Assembly (NCBI GenBank): GCA_035610835.1
Contig: CM069449.1
Span: 7,996,404 to 8,060,403 of the forward strand
Direction: 5' to 3'
Length of the DNA: 64,000 nt
From: Ophiura sarsii
Taxonomy: Eukaryota; Echinodermata; Ophiuroidea; Amphilepidida; Ophiuridae
Part shown: piece after piece, positions 45,501 through 56,952 of the stretch
Position numbering within the stretch: position 1 is the first letter of the stretch
How the letters are laid out: each line of letters begins with the position of its first letter
Translations under genes and position numbers: made by a program
The notes under the pieces: model-generated
Database searches by the model: none
Seen by the model: only the letters and a program-made list of their open reading frames with translations
What the model was told of the DNA's origin: nothing

Positions 45501-48500
45501 TCATCGGTGATGATGGAACATTACCCCTCTTCTAGTTGACGATCAAAATGTGGATCAGATCCAACAGTTCAATTTCCTCGGATCTCTCATCACTTAAGAA
45601 AGGGGATGTTATACAGAAATCAGGCGTCGTTTGGCTATGGCTAGATCTGCAATGACACAGCTCTCAAAAATATGGGCAGACAGAGGCATCACTATATCAA
45701 CCAAGGTACGCCTGGTCAAAGCACTCGTTTTCCCTATTTCAACTTACGGCTGTGAATCCTGGACACTGACAACTGCAAGCTGTAACAAAATGAATGCATT
45801 TGAAATGTGGTGTTGGTACCGGATGTTAAGGATCACTTGGGTCATGAAGAGAACTAATGTGAGTGTGCTTCAGGAGGTTGGTGTGAAGACAAGGCTACTT
45901 GGGCTGATCAATTCCCAAACTCTCTCTTACTTCGGTCATATTGCCAGGCGCATGGAAACTGTCTAGAGAAGGTGATCATGCAGGGCAAGATTGAGGGTGC
46001 ACGCGGACGAGGCCGGCCAAGGTCAAGATGGTTCGACAGAATTAAATCTCTAGTTGGGCATCCTACTTCAGTCATTTATCGACTGGCTGCTGACCGACGG
46101 AAGTGGCGTGTCATCACCAAAGTCACGAGCTGTCAGTCATGACAGAAAAACGTACGAACCAACTATATATTAAAATTTAGTCCATCGACAGAATGGTATA
46201 CCAATTCAAACAACCGCAACGATCACGTCAAAATTGGGTTTAAAATAAAGGATAAGCCTATGTTATAATACACAAATACAGAAAATACGAGGATCATTCA
46301 ATAAGTTCTACCACCTATCTTAATTTGTAGCTTTGAATCTCAGCTACAAATTCATAGTAAATTGGTTTGAGTACTGGATGTATTTTCTAGAGATACATTG
46401 AAAACAGAATATCCATTTAGTGTGACGGAAACAGTTGAAAAACAGCAACATATCAATATAAGTGCTGATCATTTGGCCAATTCTAAGAGACAAAACGTAC
46501 ATATATCGGTCAGGTATAACCATTCTAAATTTTAAATATCTCTTTAATGCACTGTAAACAATAAAAGTGGCTGATTTGTTAGGGAAATAGGGCCTCTGAA
46601 CCAGGACAACCAGTAAGTTTAACCCTCTCCTAAGGAAGACTGCATAATAAGTCATATTCACTAAACAGGACTAAATGGAGCGATTTCAAGACTCTCCAAG
46701 AGATGATTGACTATTCTGAAGGTTGGTACAATAATAATAAGTTGCTGGAAAAGAAAACCAAATATTGAAAGAAGAAATACAGTCCTCCCCTATTGATGAA
46801 TCTACTAATGATCAGCATTTAGCTTGTCAAACCCAAGGCTCAAAACTGCATCTTTGTAAGCGAACCGGTACAACTTGATAGACATGTTTTTTTGATTTTG
46901 TTATCATATTTCAAATCGTGGTGCATTGTTTGCCGACTACGATTTCTCCTCTTATTAGTATATTAGTATTATTCACATTATATGTAACCTTACATGGATG
47001 GATTTTTGTGCTTCTGCAATAAAAACTATAATATGCAAATTTAAAAGGCAACACAAAATGTTCCCTTTGGGTCCGATGTCGTTAACACGTTAGTATGTCA
47101 TTGTATACTTTCAAGTGTTGTAAGGTGGGTTTCGATTATCTGAATAATTTCACTGAAATTGTGTCATCCAATATCAGTGATTCGAAAGCTATGAAAGGGC
47201 AACACATCAACAATAGACACAGGATAATGAAATTTACGGTAATTTGAATGGACAGTGATGCTTGATTTGGTATTTGCTATAACTAAGTTTTGATAGGTAC
47301 TGGTGATTTGTTTTGCCTTTGGGGTAATTAGCACACATTTGTAATTTACCAACAGCGGTATTCATATAGAAGAGAACAAAATGCTACACAACTACACCAA
47401 TCGCGTGCTCCGACGATGGGTATCACGGACATTTTGTTTTTGACCTACCCTTTCCTCTAACAGATTGCACAAAAATAAAACTCTTAAAGTGAATATCATG
47501 TTAAAGACTTTAAACATACGAGGTATCACTACGGCATGACTTGTAACAACACATTTAGCATAGCAGGACATTCAGGGTTGATATTATAATATTTGCACGC
47601 CTATACTAATTAATATCGCTTACAATCTTATTTGTACATGATGATATGTATATTTTGGATATTATCCATTGTTTTCTATTTTCAATATTAAAGTCGTGCT
47701 CTTAAATCTAACCATACAATACGGTAAAAAACCCTGAAATACACATATATTTATTTTGAGGGTAATTTCCCGTTTCCGTTGTCCAAAATCTCTCTCTGTC
47801 TTTGGCTGTATCAGAGCCAAAGTGAAATAGATATCAGTTATCATTTATTATAAATGTGTAACTCTATGATTCAGAGTTACATGTATCGTGACATTCATAT
47901 TAGCGATGTTATGAGGGAGGAGGTAGAACTTATTGAATGACCCTCGTATGTAACTTTCCTTTTTTGCCCAATATAGGCCTACCGACAAATTACTTGATTT
48001 ACTAATATACATATTTGTCATACATGAATTACTCACCTGAATAGATAAATCCAGCCTGGTAAGCATAGGAAGTAGCACCAGTAGACATCATGTAAACAGA
48101 TACGGTGAATGTCGCCAACGGATCCGTATTTACAACGCTATGCACACCTGGTGTCACTTCACCACGGATACAACACATGGATCCGTCTTCAGTAGTTAGC
48201 TTAGCCCAATTTGACATGGAGGTCGTATCATCGAATACCAGGTTGTCAACATCACTACAGTTTGTAATGACGTTTACGGAATAGAATTTTGTACCTGAAT
48301 ATGTCACTTCGAAGACCGGGAATGTAATGTTGTTATAGTACGAATATAACGGGGACACAACTATCATAGCAGGATCACCGCGATTATCACAAGCCTCTCT
48401 CCCCTTCATGTATTTAACAACTAGTACTGGATAATTCGATTGAATCGTAACCATCGTCTCGGTCGCGACATCCGCCTCATAATAGTGTCCTCCTCCTTGT

Positions 48501-51500
48501 AGTTCTACGGTCCCGATATTAGATATAGAAAGTGTCGTCGTCTGATTACCGGAAATAACACGATATATGTATCCACATGATTTTGTTAAGATTGGAGCCA
48601 ACACGAATCTTCGTCCCCATGTCTCAACAGGTGGAACATTAACGAGTAAACCATCGGGATTGTTTACCCTTTGAGGTACCCGAGTATACATTCCACTAGT
48701 TACAGATATGTGTTTGTTAGATGTGATGTGTGTCCCACTCAAGTCTTTAAAGTTTCCTCCATTAAATAGAAAAGTCTGGAAATGGTCAAGATTAATACTT
48801 TGCACGTTGCCAGCTTTCGTTACGAAATCAATAGATGTCTCGTTATCAAGTGCAGTGATTGTGAACAATGAGGGGTAAGACGAATGATATGGCAGGTAAC
48901 ACGGAATAATATACTCCATGCCTAATTGAGAATTTTCAAAAACTGAAAACCCATCACTTTCACTGTAATCATTATCGAACGCATGTACATTTACTGCATA
49001 CGATGATGTCACAATAATTGCCTTGTCATCGTACAAACCGGCTTCTGTAATACGAGCAGCAACAGGTAATGTGATGTCAGCGTTGTTATATCTCGTTATC
49101 GTCGTATTCACCTCAAATCCTAAACCTCGAATGCGAAGTGTGGTGAGGACTGGGTATAATGACGACGTAGTGATTAGAACACGGGGTGGGTGGCTGTTTG
49201 TTGACCCGGTTTTTGGAATAGCAAACACGTGCATTTGTTTGTCCGCTAACTCAGCATGCATAGCTGAAATATAAATAAAAAACAATTGTTGAATATGAGA
49301 TTTATTAGTGGAAGGTGTAAATGGTGCAAACATTTTACAACAATTATAATATACATATTGTGTATCTGATCATTTATTTACGAAACCGAGATTCAACAAA
49401 AACACTGCCATTACGCATATGTCAATGTACTATTGCATTACATTATAACATTACCATAATTGAAATACATGTACTAATGTAATAGCTCTTCTTTGTTATG
49501 CAGTCGTCAGATTGAAGCTTGAACATTTAGATCCCGGCAGGACACGGACGAGTCCAAAGATGATGACACGGAGGTGGCCACAGAGGTCATGGAGGAGCCG
49601 GCCACGGAGTAGAAGGAGGACGCCAATGAGGAAGAGGAGGCCTATGTATAAGAGAAGGATGCCCCGGAGGAGGAGGCCACAGAGGAGGTGGAGGCCAAGG
49701 AGAAGGAGGCAACGGAAGAGGAGGTCACCGAGGAGGATGAGGTCACGGAGGAGGAGGAGGGGGTCACGGAGGAGGCCACGGAGGAGGCCACAGAGGAGGA
49801 GGCCACAGAGGAGGAGGCCACAGAGGAGGAGGAGGAGGAGGAGGAGGAGGAGGAGGAGGAGGCCACAGAGGAGGAGGAGGAGGAGGAGGAGGAGGAGGAG
49901 GAGGAGGAGGAGGAGGCCACAGAGGAGGAGGAGGAGGAGGAGGAGGAGGAGGAGGAGGAGGAGGAGGAGGAGGAGGAGGAGGAGGAGGAGGAGGAGGAGG
50001 AGGAGGAGGAGGAGGAGGAGGAGGAGGAGGAGGAGGAGGAGGTCACGTTTTCATATTCGGGGAAAAGTTGTGGTATGTTAGGATCTTTCAATACATTAAA
50101 CTTAAATGTGGACTCGACCTCTTTAGTCCAAGAGCATTAGGCTTTTACCCAAAAACAAATGAGGAACAACATATTGCTTCAATTAAGTTGACAAGCATAC
50201 ACATTTTTTCATCTTGGTATGAGGATTTTAAAAATGATTGTTTGTCCAACTTTCAATGTTTTTTACCGAGATATTAAGCCAAATGTGAAAAGGTCAAGTT
50301 CCATATGCCTATATATTGAACTTGACCTTTTATCCCTATATAAGACACATCAAATATTTCCTGGCGCTTTTCATGGCCAAATTTGTTTTCTGTCGATTTG
50401 TCAGTAATTACAGAACGATGTAAAACGGATTATGAAGTCATGTTATCAAATAAAAGATTTCACATTTCACTATGAGATATCTTCTGTCTACAGCGTGTCC
50501 CAAAACAACTGGGTCTAAAAACTGAAGAGCTTTTAACTTAAAAAGTGGAACACGTAGCTGTGTCGTATTTAGAGATATAAAAGTAAATATACCTGACCTT
50601 TATTGGTAAAATTTGGAAAATAATCGAATGGCAACTGTGTGGAATGCAAAGCTTTCAATTAAGCGTTATCAGAGCTGATTTTTTGTGACAATAAACCACC
50701 CATGCGTTGCATCTGTGCGTTGAGTGCAAGTTTTCCCTTTTAAGGGAAAACTTGCACTTGCCGTGATGTGACAGGCCCTTATTAAAATAAGGGCCTGTCA
50801 CACCACGGCTTATCGCCTGAATGTATGCAAACGTATGCGAAAATATTTGGGTTTTTATCAATGCTAAATAGCTTTTTTCAGCCGACGTACATCAACGTAT
50901 ACCAACTTACGAGTAACGCATCTCTAACGTATGTCAGCGTATGTCAACGTATGTCTAACGTACCACGAACGTACCGGGAACTTATGCAGAACGTATTAAG
51001 CACACGTTGAGTACGCCGATAAATTTTAAACATGCTCAATAATTTTTCGCGGGCTCAACGTGTTCCAAATTGTCACAGCGTATCACAGCGTGCTCTTTAC
51101 GTAAACGACGTATCCCTAACTTATAGGTATTTAGTTATTTAGCTATCAGCTATCACAATCTGTTAGCTTATATCAGCTAGCCGTATCTGCTAATGGGCTA
51201 TCTTTATTTATATTTTTTTCCCTCATTGAAAACTTAGTTTGTGAGCTATCAGCTATCACAACCTGTTAGCTTATATTATCTGCTAATGGGCTATTTTTAT
51301 TTTATAAATTTTCCCTCATTGAAAACTTAGCTATTGCGCTATCAAGGGCAGGGTCACTAAAGGCCCTGTCACACCATGGCGTATAGCCAGAACGTATGCC
51401 GACGTATACAAAAAATAGCTCGAAAATTGTCAGAGTCCAAGAACGTCCAACTTCCCAACGAATTGCATATGGGCCTGTCACGCCATGGCGTATCGCCTGA

Positions 51501-53673
51501 ACGTATGCTGACGTCTACACAAAATAGCTCGAAAATTGTCAGAGTCCAAGAACGTCCAACTTCCCAACGAATTGCAATATTTTTTGTTTTTATCAATGCT
51601 AGATAGCTATTTTCAGCCGACGTACATCAACGTATACCAACTTACGAGTAACAGGGGCGGAAATTTCTTGTTAGGTGTGGGGGGGATGATAAATTTTGGC
51701 CCTAAAAATATAATTTAGCTGGTACCATCCAGGCGGTGCGCAGCACCGCACTCGGAGCTATGCTCGGACAGGGGGGAGTCTGAGGGGGGATGTGCCCCCC
51801 TCTGAAGTAGAAAAAATTTCAATTTTCAAACTCATTTGGTGCGATCTGGTGTATACTTTTGATGAATATTGTATTGAAAAGCCATCGCTTCATTTTCAAT
51901 AAATATTTTGTTTTTTATCAATGAACAAAAGAAGTTGAGCATTTTTTATACTGATATATTCTTGATTTTAGTATAGATGGTTTAAAAGCTCCAACAGGGG
52001 GAGTCTGATGGGGATGTGCCCCCTCAGAAGTAGAAAAAAAATTCAATTTTCAAACTCATTTGGTGTAATCTGGTGTATACTTTTGAGTTTTGACCAATAT
52101 TGTATAAAAAGGCCATCACTTCATTTTCAATAAATATCTTGTGTTTTATCAATGCACGAAAGAAGTTGAGCATTTTTATACTGATATATTCTTGATTTTA
52201 GTATAGATGGTTTAAAAGCTCCAACAGGGGCGTCTGAGGGTGGGGGGATATGCCCCCTGAGAAGTAGAATTTTTTTCAATTTTCAAACTCATTTCGTGCG
52301 ATCTGGTATACTTTTGACCAATATTTTATTGAATAGCAATCACTTTATTTCTGATCAATATTGGCTTTTTAAATAGGCAGATAGGCCTATACCAGAAAGA
52401 AGTTAATTAGTTACCTCCAAAAGATGGATTCTTAACGTACTTACGCGTATGTATCCTAACCAACGTACAATAAACTCCAAACGTTCTTATGTCCCTCCCT
52501 CCCTCTCTTTTTCCTTTTTTTCTTCTCCTTTTTCCCCTTTTTTCTTTCTTTTTTTCCTTTCCCCCCCCTTTTTTCCTTTTTTGTTGTTGGTAGATGTGAA
52601 AAATCAGGGGGGGATGATTACATTGACCATCCCCCCCAGGTCAAAAAGTGGGGGGGATAAATCCCCCCCATCCCCCCCGGGATTTCCGCCCTTGACGAGT
52701 AACGTACCTCTAACGTATGTCAGCGTATGTCAACGTATGTCTAACGTACAACGAACGTACCGGGAACTTATGCAGAACGTATTAAGCACACGTTGAGTAT
52801 GCCGAGAAATTTTGAACGTGCTCAATAATTTATCGCGGGCTCGACGTGTTCCAAATTTCACAGCGTATCACAGCGTGCTCTTAACGTAAACGACGTATCC
52901 TCAACGATAAAAGTCACACGTACATCAAAAAGCGAGGCATAGCGTATTGATCACTAAGTTGTCACCCGCTCAAAATGTTGAACATGCTTAAAAAATGCCA
53001 TGCCAAATATGTCACGAACAAATGACCATTTACACGAACGTATATACCAAAAGTTCCAAAACGTTGGGCACACGTTAGCTCTATCCGCAACAGTGTGACA
53101 GGTCCTTATCACTTTCCACACGGCTATTGATTTACTATAATTATACAAGACATATTTTTTCTGAAACCTTTCCCAATTAGGCATTTTTGTACTTGTTTTA
53201 ATGCAATATAGATATAAATAAAGATATTTAATAGATTTGACATTTTTGAAATAGTTTGTGAAATTTTGTAATGTTGTCTGCAGACGCCTGCCGCGTAGAA
53301 AGTGTTAAATGATGCTAAGTAACTATTGGTTTATGTGCAATATGAAACACGTACAGTTTATAGATAGGCCTAAAAGAGTCTCAATATTGATTAATTCTTG
53401 CCACCGTGTCGTAGGGAGTCTACAATTTTGAAACATTATTTCGTTTCACGCTACAGAACTAAATATATATTTTAGTTAAGAATCATTATCAACATGACTA
53501 TATTTTTTCAACAACGCTTACATCAAAATGTAATTTAAAAGACTCGATGTGTCTGTAATAAAACCATAGCCGTTACATTAATAAGGTATAGTCAGAAAAG
53601 TAATACATTAATACATACCGGGTACAAAGTACCACAAACAAACTGCTAGCAAAATGTTGACGTAGCGATCCAT
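42491..53673 (-). CDS. IgGFc-binding domain gene, copy 2, with duplicated linker and truncated ZP-N exon
   Basis: Minus-strand exons are 53619-53673 (signal peptide), 48037-49263 (IgGFc-binding domain), 43205-43270 (linker 3a), 42624-42785 (ZP-N, shortened) and 42491-42556 (linker 3b). All phases are 1-1 and stop-free. The domain is about 85 percent identical by eye to copy 1 and keeps its cysteines. The ZP-N exon loses the NTVME end and is cut at TGTA/GTATGT, where duplicated intron sequence now supplies the donor. No complete ZP exons follow; only the remnant at 41881-41920 is seen. Either the gene is 3'-truncated or it splices on to the aGPCR exons starting at 37862, whose phase fits. Confidence 0.78.
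42624..42785 (-). CDS. Exon 4, shortened ZP-N segment, copy 2
   Basis: Acceptor TTTCTAG at the copy 1 position; the exon ends TGTA/GTATGT, 14 nt shorter than copy 1. The end sequence after TGTA is identical to intron DNA upstream of exon 3 in copy 1 (about 1660-1675), which marks the duplication breakpoint. The exon becomes phase 1-1, so it can be included or skipped without changing the frame. Confidence 0.65.
43205..43270 (-). CDS. Exon 3a, linker, copy 2
   Basis: A 66-nt phase 1-1 exon (acceptor ATTACAG, donor GTAAGT) encodes VPFTPSTEVPATTDLSP and VSTID. Confidence 0.75.
43960..46142 (+). pseudogene. 5'-truncated RTE/BovB-type LINE, antisense in intron 2 of copy 2
   Basis: Plus-strand frames give, in order, the endonuclease end (PGADIGSDHQILIADVRV), RT blocks (IKKLKPNKAPGIDDIPGELL; LGQGVRQGCILSPTLFNLYA; the catalytic FTTYADDTTLL near 45374) and the C-terminal region (VFPISTYGCESWTL; EMWCWYRMLRITWVMKRTNV; ARGRGRPRSRWFDRIK). 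Stops and frameshifts make it inactive. The block order and C-terminal motifs fit RTE-clade elements. It is absent from the orthologous intron of copy 1, so it inserted after the duplication or was lost there. Confidence 0.82.
46288..47946. mobile_element. Mariner-like element in intron 2 of copy 2
   Basis: Inverted ends CGAGGATCATTCAATAAGTT and its near-complement before CCTCG are flanked by TA on both sides. The right end is also present in copy 1 (about 2705-2745), so the element predates the duplication and lost its left end in copy 1. No intact transposase frame was recognised. Confidence 0.65.
48037..49263 (-). CDS. Exon 2, IgGFc-binding N-terminal domain, copy 2
   Basis: A 1227-nt exon, acceptor TTTCAG and donor CAG/GTGAGT, in phase 1-1. 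Shared landmarks are LADKQMHVFAIP, EYIIPCYLPYHSSYPSLF and VETWGRRFVLAPILTKSCGY. The open frame continues 23 codons upstream of the acceptor, which is intron read-through and should not be taken as the start. Confidence 0.88.
49546..50041. repeat. GAG/GGA trinucleotide tract (about 500 bp)
   Basis: A purine-rich tract of GAG units, with interspersed GGCCAC and GGTCAC, becomes pure GAG to the right. Open frames of Glu/Thr, Arg and Ser on the two strands are artefacts. It lies in intron 1 of copy 2, in the 3.9-kb insertion absent from copy 1. Confidence 0.93.
50288..50331. repeat. Short inverted repeat
   Basis: AAAAGGTCAAGTTC and GAACTTGACCTTTT are separated by 16 bp and would form a hairpin. 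Confidence 0.75.
50718..50814. repeat. Two adjacent palindromes
   Basis: A perfect palindrome centred on CCCTTTTAAGGG (AAGTTTTCCC arms, about 50725-50758) is followed by facing ends GTGACAGGCCCTTATT and AATAAGGGCCTGTCAC (about 50767-50802), as if two elements were joined head to head. Confidence 0.8.
50789..53104. mobile_element. Composite of CGTATG-rich elements with GGGCCTGTCACACCA ends
   Basis: Repeated ends (50791, 51362, 51472) read GGCCTGTCACACCATGGCG; the right end GTGTGACAGGTCCTTATC is at about 53092. The body consists of many AACGTATG and AACGTACC units. A near-identical block at 50885-51060 and 51615-52850 shows internal duplication, the second copy being split by the hAT element. 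Confidence 0.65.
51652..52694. mobile_element. hAT-type element with perfect 8-bp target duplication
   Basis: Ends CAGGGGCGGAAAT and ATTTCCGCCCTTG are flanked by ACGAGTAA on both sides (51644-51651 and 52695-52702). The uninterrupted target is visible at about 50910. The body contains two to three tandem units of about 215 bp (core TCAAACTCATTTGGTG to TTTAAAAGCTCCAACAGGGG). It has no transposase. Confidence 0.9.
53107..53308. mobile_element. TTAA-type MITE, family A, at the edge of the intron 1 insertion
   Basis: The left end CACTTTCCACACGGC (after TTAT) and the right end GCCGCGTAGAAAGTG before TTAA match the family at 5775-5976. Confidence 0.6.
53619..53673 (-). CDS. Exon 1 (signal peptide), copy 2
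   Basis: A 55-nt exon encodes MDRYVNILLAVCLWYFVP plus one base, with a GTATGT donor, differing from copy 1 at two residues (Met to Leu, Tyr to Phe), both conservative for a signal peptide. Confidence 0.8.
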
Positions 53674-53754
53674 TGTCGTAAAATGATGTCCACATGAAGT
53701 TCTTGTTAATCAGAAAATACAATTCGATTTGAGGATCAATTTTCCCAACAGCAG

Positions 53755-53762
53755 CTTTTATA
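53755..53762 (-). promoter_or_regulatory. TATA box of copy 2
   Basis: TATAAAAG on the minus strand lies 82 bp from the ATG at 53673; the surrounding promoter and the CCAAT-type motif (about 53882-53889) are conserved with copy 1. Confidence 0.65.
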
Positions 53763-54376
53763 GTTGGCTAACGCCCAGGGGTTACTATGTTTTATCTGCA
53801 AATAGTTTGATACGGGTGTGATTCGCTGCCAGTATGAAACGATGACTTTATTCTAATCAATTTCACATAGCAACATAATTTGACCAATCACGATCCATTA
53901 ATATAACATCACCTCTTTCCAAACCTCAGCGACTATACATATATCATAGATACAGCGTGTAACAAAATAGTATCCACCCGTAACATGAATATTATGTCAT
54001 ATTGAAACAATTAAAATCCAACAACTCAGCGCACCTATAAAAACAAATAATCAGAGATACCAGACACTACCAAATACAAATCTTAAAATATGAATTTAAA
54101 AATATGCAAATTTAATCAAGAAAGCCAGAAGTCAAGAAATTACCTGAAAAGTCTCATCTCTTAATACTGAACGTATGCAGACTTTACATCATAACATTTT
54201 TCCAGTGGAACTCATAAAGTGAATTGATAAGGTGACTCAAGTGAACCATATATTATAATATGCATTGCGATTTTAAGAAAAACAGAATGCCGGTATATTT
54301 GAGCAGTGTTTCTCCCTCATCAAAAGAATTGAAAATGAATGCCCGATAGAGTACGGTATGCTAACAATTACAGCCA

Positions 54377-54595
54377 TAACACTTTCTACGCGGCAGGTGT
54401 CTGCAGACGAGATTCCAAAAGTTCACAATTATTTTCAAAATTGTCAAAATTATTGAATTGAATTACCATATAAGGAATCACTATGAGAAATGCATTAAAA
54501 TAAATACAAACATGCCTAGTATTCGTTCAGTAATACTTGAGATTTCTGACAAATCTGTTTTGTATTTGGAAAACCAATAACAGAAAAAAGAGTTA
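54377..54595. mobile_element. Diverged TTAA-type MITE, family A, upstream of copy 2
   Basis: It starts CACTTTCTACGCGGCAGGTG at the position orthologous to 5775; the right end is degraded to AGAGTTAA. It was therefore present before the duplication. Confidence 0.55.
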
Positions 54596-55101
54596 ATTTA
54601 CCATCATTGCAGAGAAGATTTTTAAACAACATCTAGCGAGTGAATTAACGCCAAAAGAGGCCGGACTCGATTAAAAGACGAGTAACAAAACTTCAGTAAG
54701 ACGATTTTTTAGAAACCTGTTATAGATGGACTTGTATTTACCGCTCCAATTCTTTGGTTATCTCAATCTTATAGAAGGCAGAAGCTCATTGGAAACATTA
54801 GAAAATATCAATCAACCATTTGGATAGAAAAATCACACAACGGTCACCAAGATTCGTAATATGATGGCAGCAGAATCATAATGGAAAATAAATTAGGTTT
54901 ATCAGAATAGCCGATTCATAGAAGATATTATCTTTTGAGATGTAGTGTCTGTGCAAGATGTTGGGAATATTATCAGAGAAAAAATATCTATGAATTGGTC
55001 AGAAGCCAAATTGGGATAGCTTCTCTGTTTATCGGCCTTATAAAATTATCTTTAACAAACTCTAGATTTGTCAGCATGGATGAAAAGGAGACAGCCCTTT
55101 C

Positions 55102-55290
55102 CCATTTAGTTTTAGTCCCATTACCATTTCATCCTCTCCCATTTCGTCCTTTCCCAATTCGTCCTCTCCAAATTCGTCCTTTTCTATTTCTTCCTTGTGC
55201 CGTTTCGTCCGTTTGCTAGTTCGTTTTATTACTGTTACCATTTCAACCTTTCCAATTTGGTCCATTGACATTTCGTCCTCTCCCATTTCG
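55102..55290. repeat. Minisatellite of TTCGTCCT-containing units (copy 2 flank)
   Basis: It is orthologous to 6482-6601 but longer, with units such as CATTTCGTCCTCTCC. Confidence 0.7.
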
Positions 55291-55559
55291 CTTTACAACA
55301 AATACATTTATAAAAGATAACAATATTACAACAGCAAAAAATTAAATATACATAATACAACATCAGCAAGAGGAATCACAAGAATAAATGAATTGATTGT
55401 GGCAACTTGTTCCAGAGAGTTGGGCCCAACACTTCGACCACCCCCCGCGTGGCGCCTCAACTGACAGTGATATAACATTATCTGACATGTCCTTCATGAA
55501 ACATGAATGGTAATGCAATCAGAAAGGTAAATCGGCGACAGGCCATTACGATATAGCTG

Positions 55560-55770
55560 TTTTATGCTAAAATTGTCAAATTTGGTCTAGTTTAACCTAA
55601 TTTAGTAAGCAAAAAGTGCGCGCCGCGCGCAAAAATGCTTAAATTGCCAAATTTGGTATAATTTTAATATTTGTGTATATGTGGGGAAGGGGGCAAAGTG
55701 GGGGACACTGATATCTTGGCAAATTTTAGCCCCCCCCCCCCCCCCCCCCCCCTCCAGTGGCGCCGCCACA
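55560..55770. mobile_element. hAT-like element fragment with C run
   Basis: CTAAAATTGTCAAATTTGG phrases and a GGGGGCAAAGTGGGGG stretch are followed by a 23-bp C run (55730-55752) and GTGGCGCCGCCAC. It matches 6955-7150 and the full element at 38770-39200. Confidence 0.6.
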
Positions 55771-55799
55771 GGCAGTGATGTAACATGATCTGACATGGT

Positions 55800-56075
55800 C
55801 ATGGTGATATCAAATATTACTCCTAAGTATTTTATACTGGAAGATTGACTGATTTCCGCGGAACCAACTTACAATGCGATGTTGGACAGTCTTGGCATGT
55901 TGTGACGGGAAGCAGCTATAAAAAATCTCAGTATTGGAGTCGTCCAATTTCCTCATGTTGTTTCGTAGCCAAGAACGGAGCTCCGTAACCCAATATATGA
56001 GTTTAAAAATAGTACATGCTGCATCAAAAGGAACTTTAGGGTTGAAAACCATGTATATCTGAACACGTAAATATG
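55800..56075 (-). pseudogene. LINE reverse-transcriptase fragment, copy 2
   Basis: It is orthologous to 7190-7445 and contains FNPKVPFDAACTIFKL and ELRSWLRNNMRKLDDSNTE. It is truncated and frameshifted. Confidence 0.65.
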
Positions 56076-56445
56076 AAAGTTGTATCATGCCAAAATGTAA
56101 CCAATACGTGGTAATCGATGCCGACCTGACATCTAGCATAGATAAATTGGTTCAAGAGCAGTTCATCGTCATGCTATGGTATCAAAGTATTGAAATAATA
56201 CATACACCTATAAACAAGCATATAAATCCAAACACCAACTTGCTACTTTTTGACAAAACCATACCAGGCTTTTGTTGTTAGACCTAATGTATAATCAGTA
56301 ATGTTAATGGTTCATGTGACAACATTTGTGAATGTATCGACATCTTTGCAGGCTTTATCGTTCAAGAACAAACACATTTACAGACGCAAAGACGGACATA
56401 AGAAAATAGCAATATTAAAACTCCCACCAAACGTTTGGTCACAAT

Positions 56446-56950
56446 AGATTGTATAGGGATGTAAAAAAGTTCTTTTTGAGATATGAAAAGTACAGGCTGT
56501 CCCAAAATGAATTTTAGATCATGAATATCAGACTCAAGATACACTCCATTATGTAATACATGGTCATTTCACCTTTTCGACAAAGTCCACAAAAATGAGT
56601 GTGTTAAAAAGCTTGCTTGAAAGAAACTAAATATTATATTCTCCTAATCTCTTGTATAATTTTAATCTTTTGTTCCTTTTTATTTTAACTGTTATTATCC
56701 AACCAATTGAAATAGCGTGAATTATGTGCACACGCGTGCGCAGGATTTTCATATCCGAGGGCTTAAAAATAAATTTTATTGAAAAGCCTTCACATCATTT
56801 CCACTAAATATTGGCTTATTATCAATATCATTCTAAATTGGATTTTTTTTCCCTTCAATTTTTCAAAAGCAAACAACACGGCGTAAGGGTTTAAAATTCC
56901 ATGGCTATGTATAATATCATTAGGTAAGCGGCGCGAGCGAAGTGACCCCA
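56446..56950. other. Unique spacer between duplication edge and satellite
   Basis: About 500 bp of AT-rich DNA. At about 56490 there is ACAGGCTGTCCCAAAATG, a mariner-like end motif. No gene is seen. Confidence 0.5.
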
Positions 56951-56952
56951 TA

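Larger units (their letters stand above)
41881..56445. repeat. Segmental duplication, member 2
   Basis: Homology to 1-8030 runs from the exon 4b remnant to the ORF-free DNA upstream of the promoter, interrupted by a LINE in intron 2 (43960-46142), a 3.9-kb insertion in intron 1 (about 49432-53317) and other changes. Both ends stop within about 60-510 bp of the satellite arms. Confidence 0.85.

Noticed and set aside
49264..49333. Upstream extension of the IgGFc ORF in copy 2 (start MFAPFTP)
   Set aside because: Lies past a good TTTCAG acceptor shared with copy 1; a separate signal-peptide exon supplies the start.
49512..50140. Glu/Thr-rich, Arg-rich and Ser-rich ORFs of 149-189 codons
   Set aside because: Trinucleotide GAG tract in a copy-specific intron insertion; no conservation in copy 1 and no supporting splice sites.
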